A DNA stretch of 7,725 bases from the NCBI GenBank assembly GCA_024641255.1, contig JAHEDL010000129.1, forward strand, positions 1 to 7,725, in the 5' to 3' direction. Each line of letters begins with the position of its first letter. Position 1 is the stretch's first letter. Shown in pieces: positions 6,547-7,725 of this stretch. The translations under genes were made by a program, and so were the position numbers. The stretch comes from Pseudorhodobacter sp. GTDB taxonomy: Bacteria > Pseudomonadota > Alphaproteobacteria > Rhodobacterales > Rhodobacteraceae. The notes under the pieces are model-generated. The model searched no databases. It was not told where the DNA came from and saw nothing but the letters and a program-made list of their open reading frames with translations.

Positions 6547-7209
6547 ATACCCTGGCGCATGTGCCAGCCGCACGAAGGTAATCGGCGCCTCAGCCGTCCA
6601 TGTTGTACGTTCGGTGATGAACAAAGCCGATCCTGCGGCGACGCCCATCACTTCGGCTTCGCGCGGGCTGGCTTGAGCGGCTGAAAAAGCAATATCGCCA
6701 GTTGCATAAGCCACATGCGCCACCAGCCATTCGTTGGCGCTGACCTGACCAAAATCGGGCAACGCGGGCAGAACAGCCGGGTTCAGCCAGCGGGTTTCGA
6801 ACACAAAGGGCTGGCCGTCGGCCAGATGCAGCGTTTCAAGATAGATTAATGTGGCACCGGGCGGCAGACCAAGCCGCGATGCGACCGGCACCGGCGGGGC
6901 TTCGTTGCGCTGTGTCAGAAGGCGAAAGCCATGCACCCGCCCGGTTGCCTCGACTTCCTGCCGGATCACCGGAATATCCAGCGTTGCCTTGCGCACTGGC
7001 AGCATAGCCACGCGGGTGCCGGCCTTGCGGCGGCGTTCCAACACCCCGGCTTCGGCCAATTCGCGCAGCGCCCGGTTTACAGTGGCGCGGGCGCAACCAA
7101 ACTCTTCAGCCAAGGCTTCTTCGGTTGGAATCATCGCCCCCGGCGGCCAATCGCGCACACGGATACGGCGCAGCACCTCGGCGCGAATATCTTCCCAACC
7201 ACCGATCAC
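6526..7209 (-). CDS. hutC: Histidine utilization repressor HutC (GntR family, UTRA domain)
   Basis: A 227-residue repressor of histidine-degradation genes. In studied members urocanate binding to the UTRA domain releases it from DNA. Residues about 5-68 are a GntR winged helix: IRAEVLRRIRVRDWPPGAMI, PTEEALAEEFGCARATVNRA and LRELAEAGVLERRRKAGTRV. Residues about 80-222 are the UTRA domain, with VHGFRLLTQ, LIYLETLHLADGQPF, FVFETRWLN and LFITERTTW. The start is GTG at 7209, supported by AAGGGA at 7216-7221 six bases upstream. That GTG overlaps the hutF stop codon by four bases (GTGA), so the two genes are almost surely co-transcribed and translationally coupled. The hut operator is not visible because the region upstream of hutF lies outside the window. 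The name follows from the family and the hutF neighbour; another HutC-subfamily regulator is the main alternative. Confidence 0.9.
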   Translation of the reverse strand: MIGGWEDIRAEVLRRIRVRDWPPGAMIPTEEALAEEFGCARATVNRALRELAEAGVLERRRKAGTRVAMLPVRKATLDIPVIRQEVEATGRVHGFRLLTQRNEAPPVPVASRLGLPPGATLIYLETLHLADGQPFVFETRWLNPAVLPALPDFGQVSANEWLVAHVAYATGDIAFSAAQASPREAEVMGVAAGSALFITERTTWTAEAPITFVRLAHAPGYRVQTMV

Positions 7210-7725
7210 AGCGCATCCCTTAGCCGCGCCATCACCGACCGATAGCGCGCAACAATCCCGTCGCGGGCGGTATGGCGGCCACCCGAAACAATGTGACGGC
7301 CCGCAGACCAGACTTCAGCGACCATGCGGTCGTCGCCCGCGAAAATGAACGTGTCCAAAATCATGTCGCCGCGCGACGGCTGGAGATCCGGGCCAGAGCA
7401 GTCAAGCGCCATCAGGTCTGCCCAATTGCCAGCCGCAATCGCCCCCGCCTGACGGCCGCCCGCCAGCGCGCCGCCAGCGCAAGCCGCCTCGTAAAGCACC
7501 CGCCCGGTCGAGCGGCCTTCTTCGGCCAGCAGCGCCCGCCCTTTCAGGCCCAAGCGCTGCGAGTACTCCAGCAAGCGCAGCTCTTCTGACAGGCTGATAC
7601 GCACGTTCGAATCCGATCCGACCCCGAACGACCCGCCATGGGCCCGAAACCGCACGCCATCAAAGATGCCATCGCCTAAGTTTGCCTCGGTAATCGGGCA
7701 AAGCCCTGCAATTGCGCCAGATTTC
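7206..7725 (-). CDS. hutF: Formimidoylglutamate deiminase HutF (N-terminus cut by window edge)
   Basis: HutF hydrolyses N-formimino-L-glutamate to N-formyl-L-glutamate and ammonia in the five-step histidine pathway; formylglutamate is then split to glutamate and formate. The 172 visible residues are the C-terminal third of a protein usually near 450, and the frame is open to the right edge. SGAIAGLCPITEANLGDGIF comes first, then GVGSDSN, whose Asp (visible residue 38) matches the metal-bound catalytic Asp of the amidohydrolase fold. ISLSEELRLLEYSQRL and the closing beta-sandwich segment (IAAGNWADLMALD) are typical of HutF. The zinc-binding HxH motif and the other histidines lie beyond the edge. 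The stop codon overlaps the hutC GTG start by four bases. A GTG at 7655 inside the frame is not the true start, because family-conserved sequence continues upstream of it. Confidence 0.93.
   Translation of the reverse strand, partial: KSGAIAGLCPITEANLGDGIFDGVRFRAHGGSFGVGSDSNVRISLSEELRLLEYSQRLGLKGRALLAEEGRSTGRVLYEAACAGGALAGGRQAGAIAAGNWADLMALDCSGPDLQPSRGDMILDTFIFAGDDRMVAEVWSAGRHIVSGGRHTARDGIVARYRSVMARLRDAL

Noticed and set aside
7206..7655. GTG at 7655 as the start of a short 149-residue protein
   Set aside because: The same frame continues upstream to the window edge with conserved HutF sequence (GLCPITEANLGDGIF), so this is the internal part of a longer gene.

Overview
The window is compact, GC-rich DNA in which codons strongly prefer G or C at the third position. 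Its gene content (two GcvT-fused flavin dehydrogenases, an XRE-cupin regulator, and a hut locus of the HutF type) suggests an alphaproteobacterium, most likely of the Rhodobacteraceae (Roseobacter-like). That placement rests on gene content and style, not on any search. Nearly all of the sequence is coding, there is no gap above 190 bases, and no RNA gene, insertion sequence or CRISPR array was found.

Layout from left to right: (1) a FAD-dependent oxidoreductase fused to a GcvT-like folate domain on the minus strand, cut by the left edge and most like sarcosine dehydrogenase; (2) a 188-bp AT-rich divergent control region with a dense cluster of TGAAA/TTTCA half-sites; (3) an XRE-family regulator with a C-terminal cupin domain, plus strand; (4) a second, complete 813-residue FAD/GcvT dehydrogenase on the minus strand, most like dimethylglycine dehydrogenase; (5) a 120-bp divergent control region with a clear LysR-type T-N11-A dyad and a candidate promoter for the dehydrogenase; (6) a LysR-family regulator, plus strand; (7) a 26-bp perfect palindrome at the convergent junction with (8) hutC, a GntR/UTRA repressor; and (9) the C-terminal part of hutF, formimidoylglutamate deiminase, cut by the right edge. 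The last two are on the minus strand and overlap by 4 bases.

The left three quarters read as a module for catabolism of methylated glycine. Dimethylglycine would be demethylated to sarcosine and sarcosine to glycine, each methyl group being passed as formaldehyde equivalents to tetrahydrofolate by the GcvT domain. Each dehydrogenase is divergent from its own regulator, and the two regulators are from different families, which suggests separate control of the two steps. The right quarter is the end of a histidine-utilization operon of the HutF type, in which formiminoglutamate is deiminated to formylglutamate. I see no wholly new system here. The points of interest are the operator architectures, the cupin that lacks its metal ligands, and the perfect palindrome overlapping the hutC stop codon.
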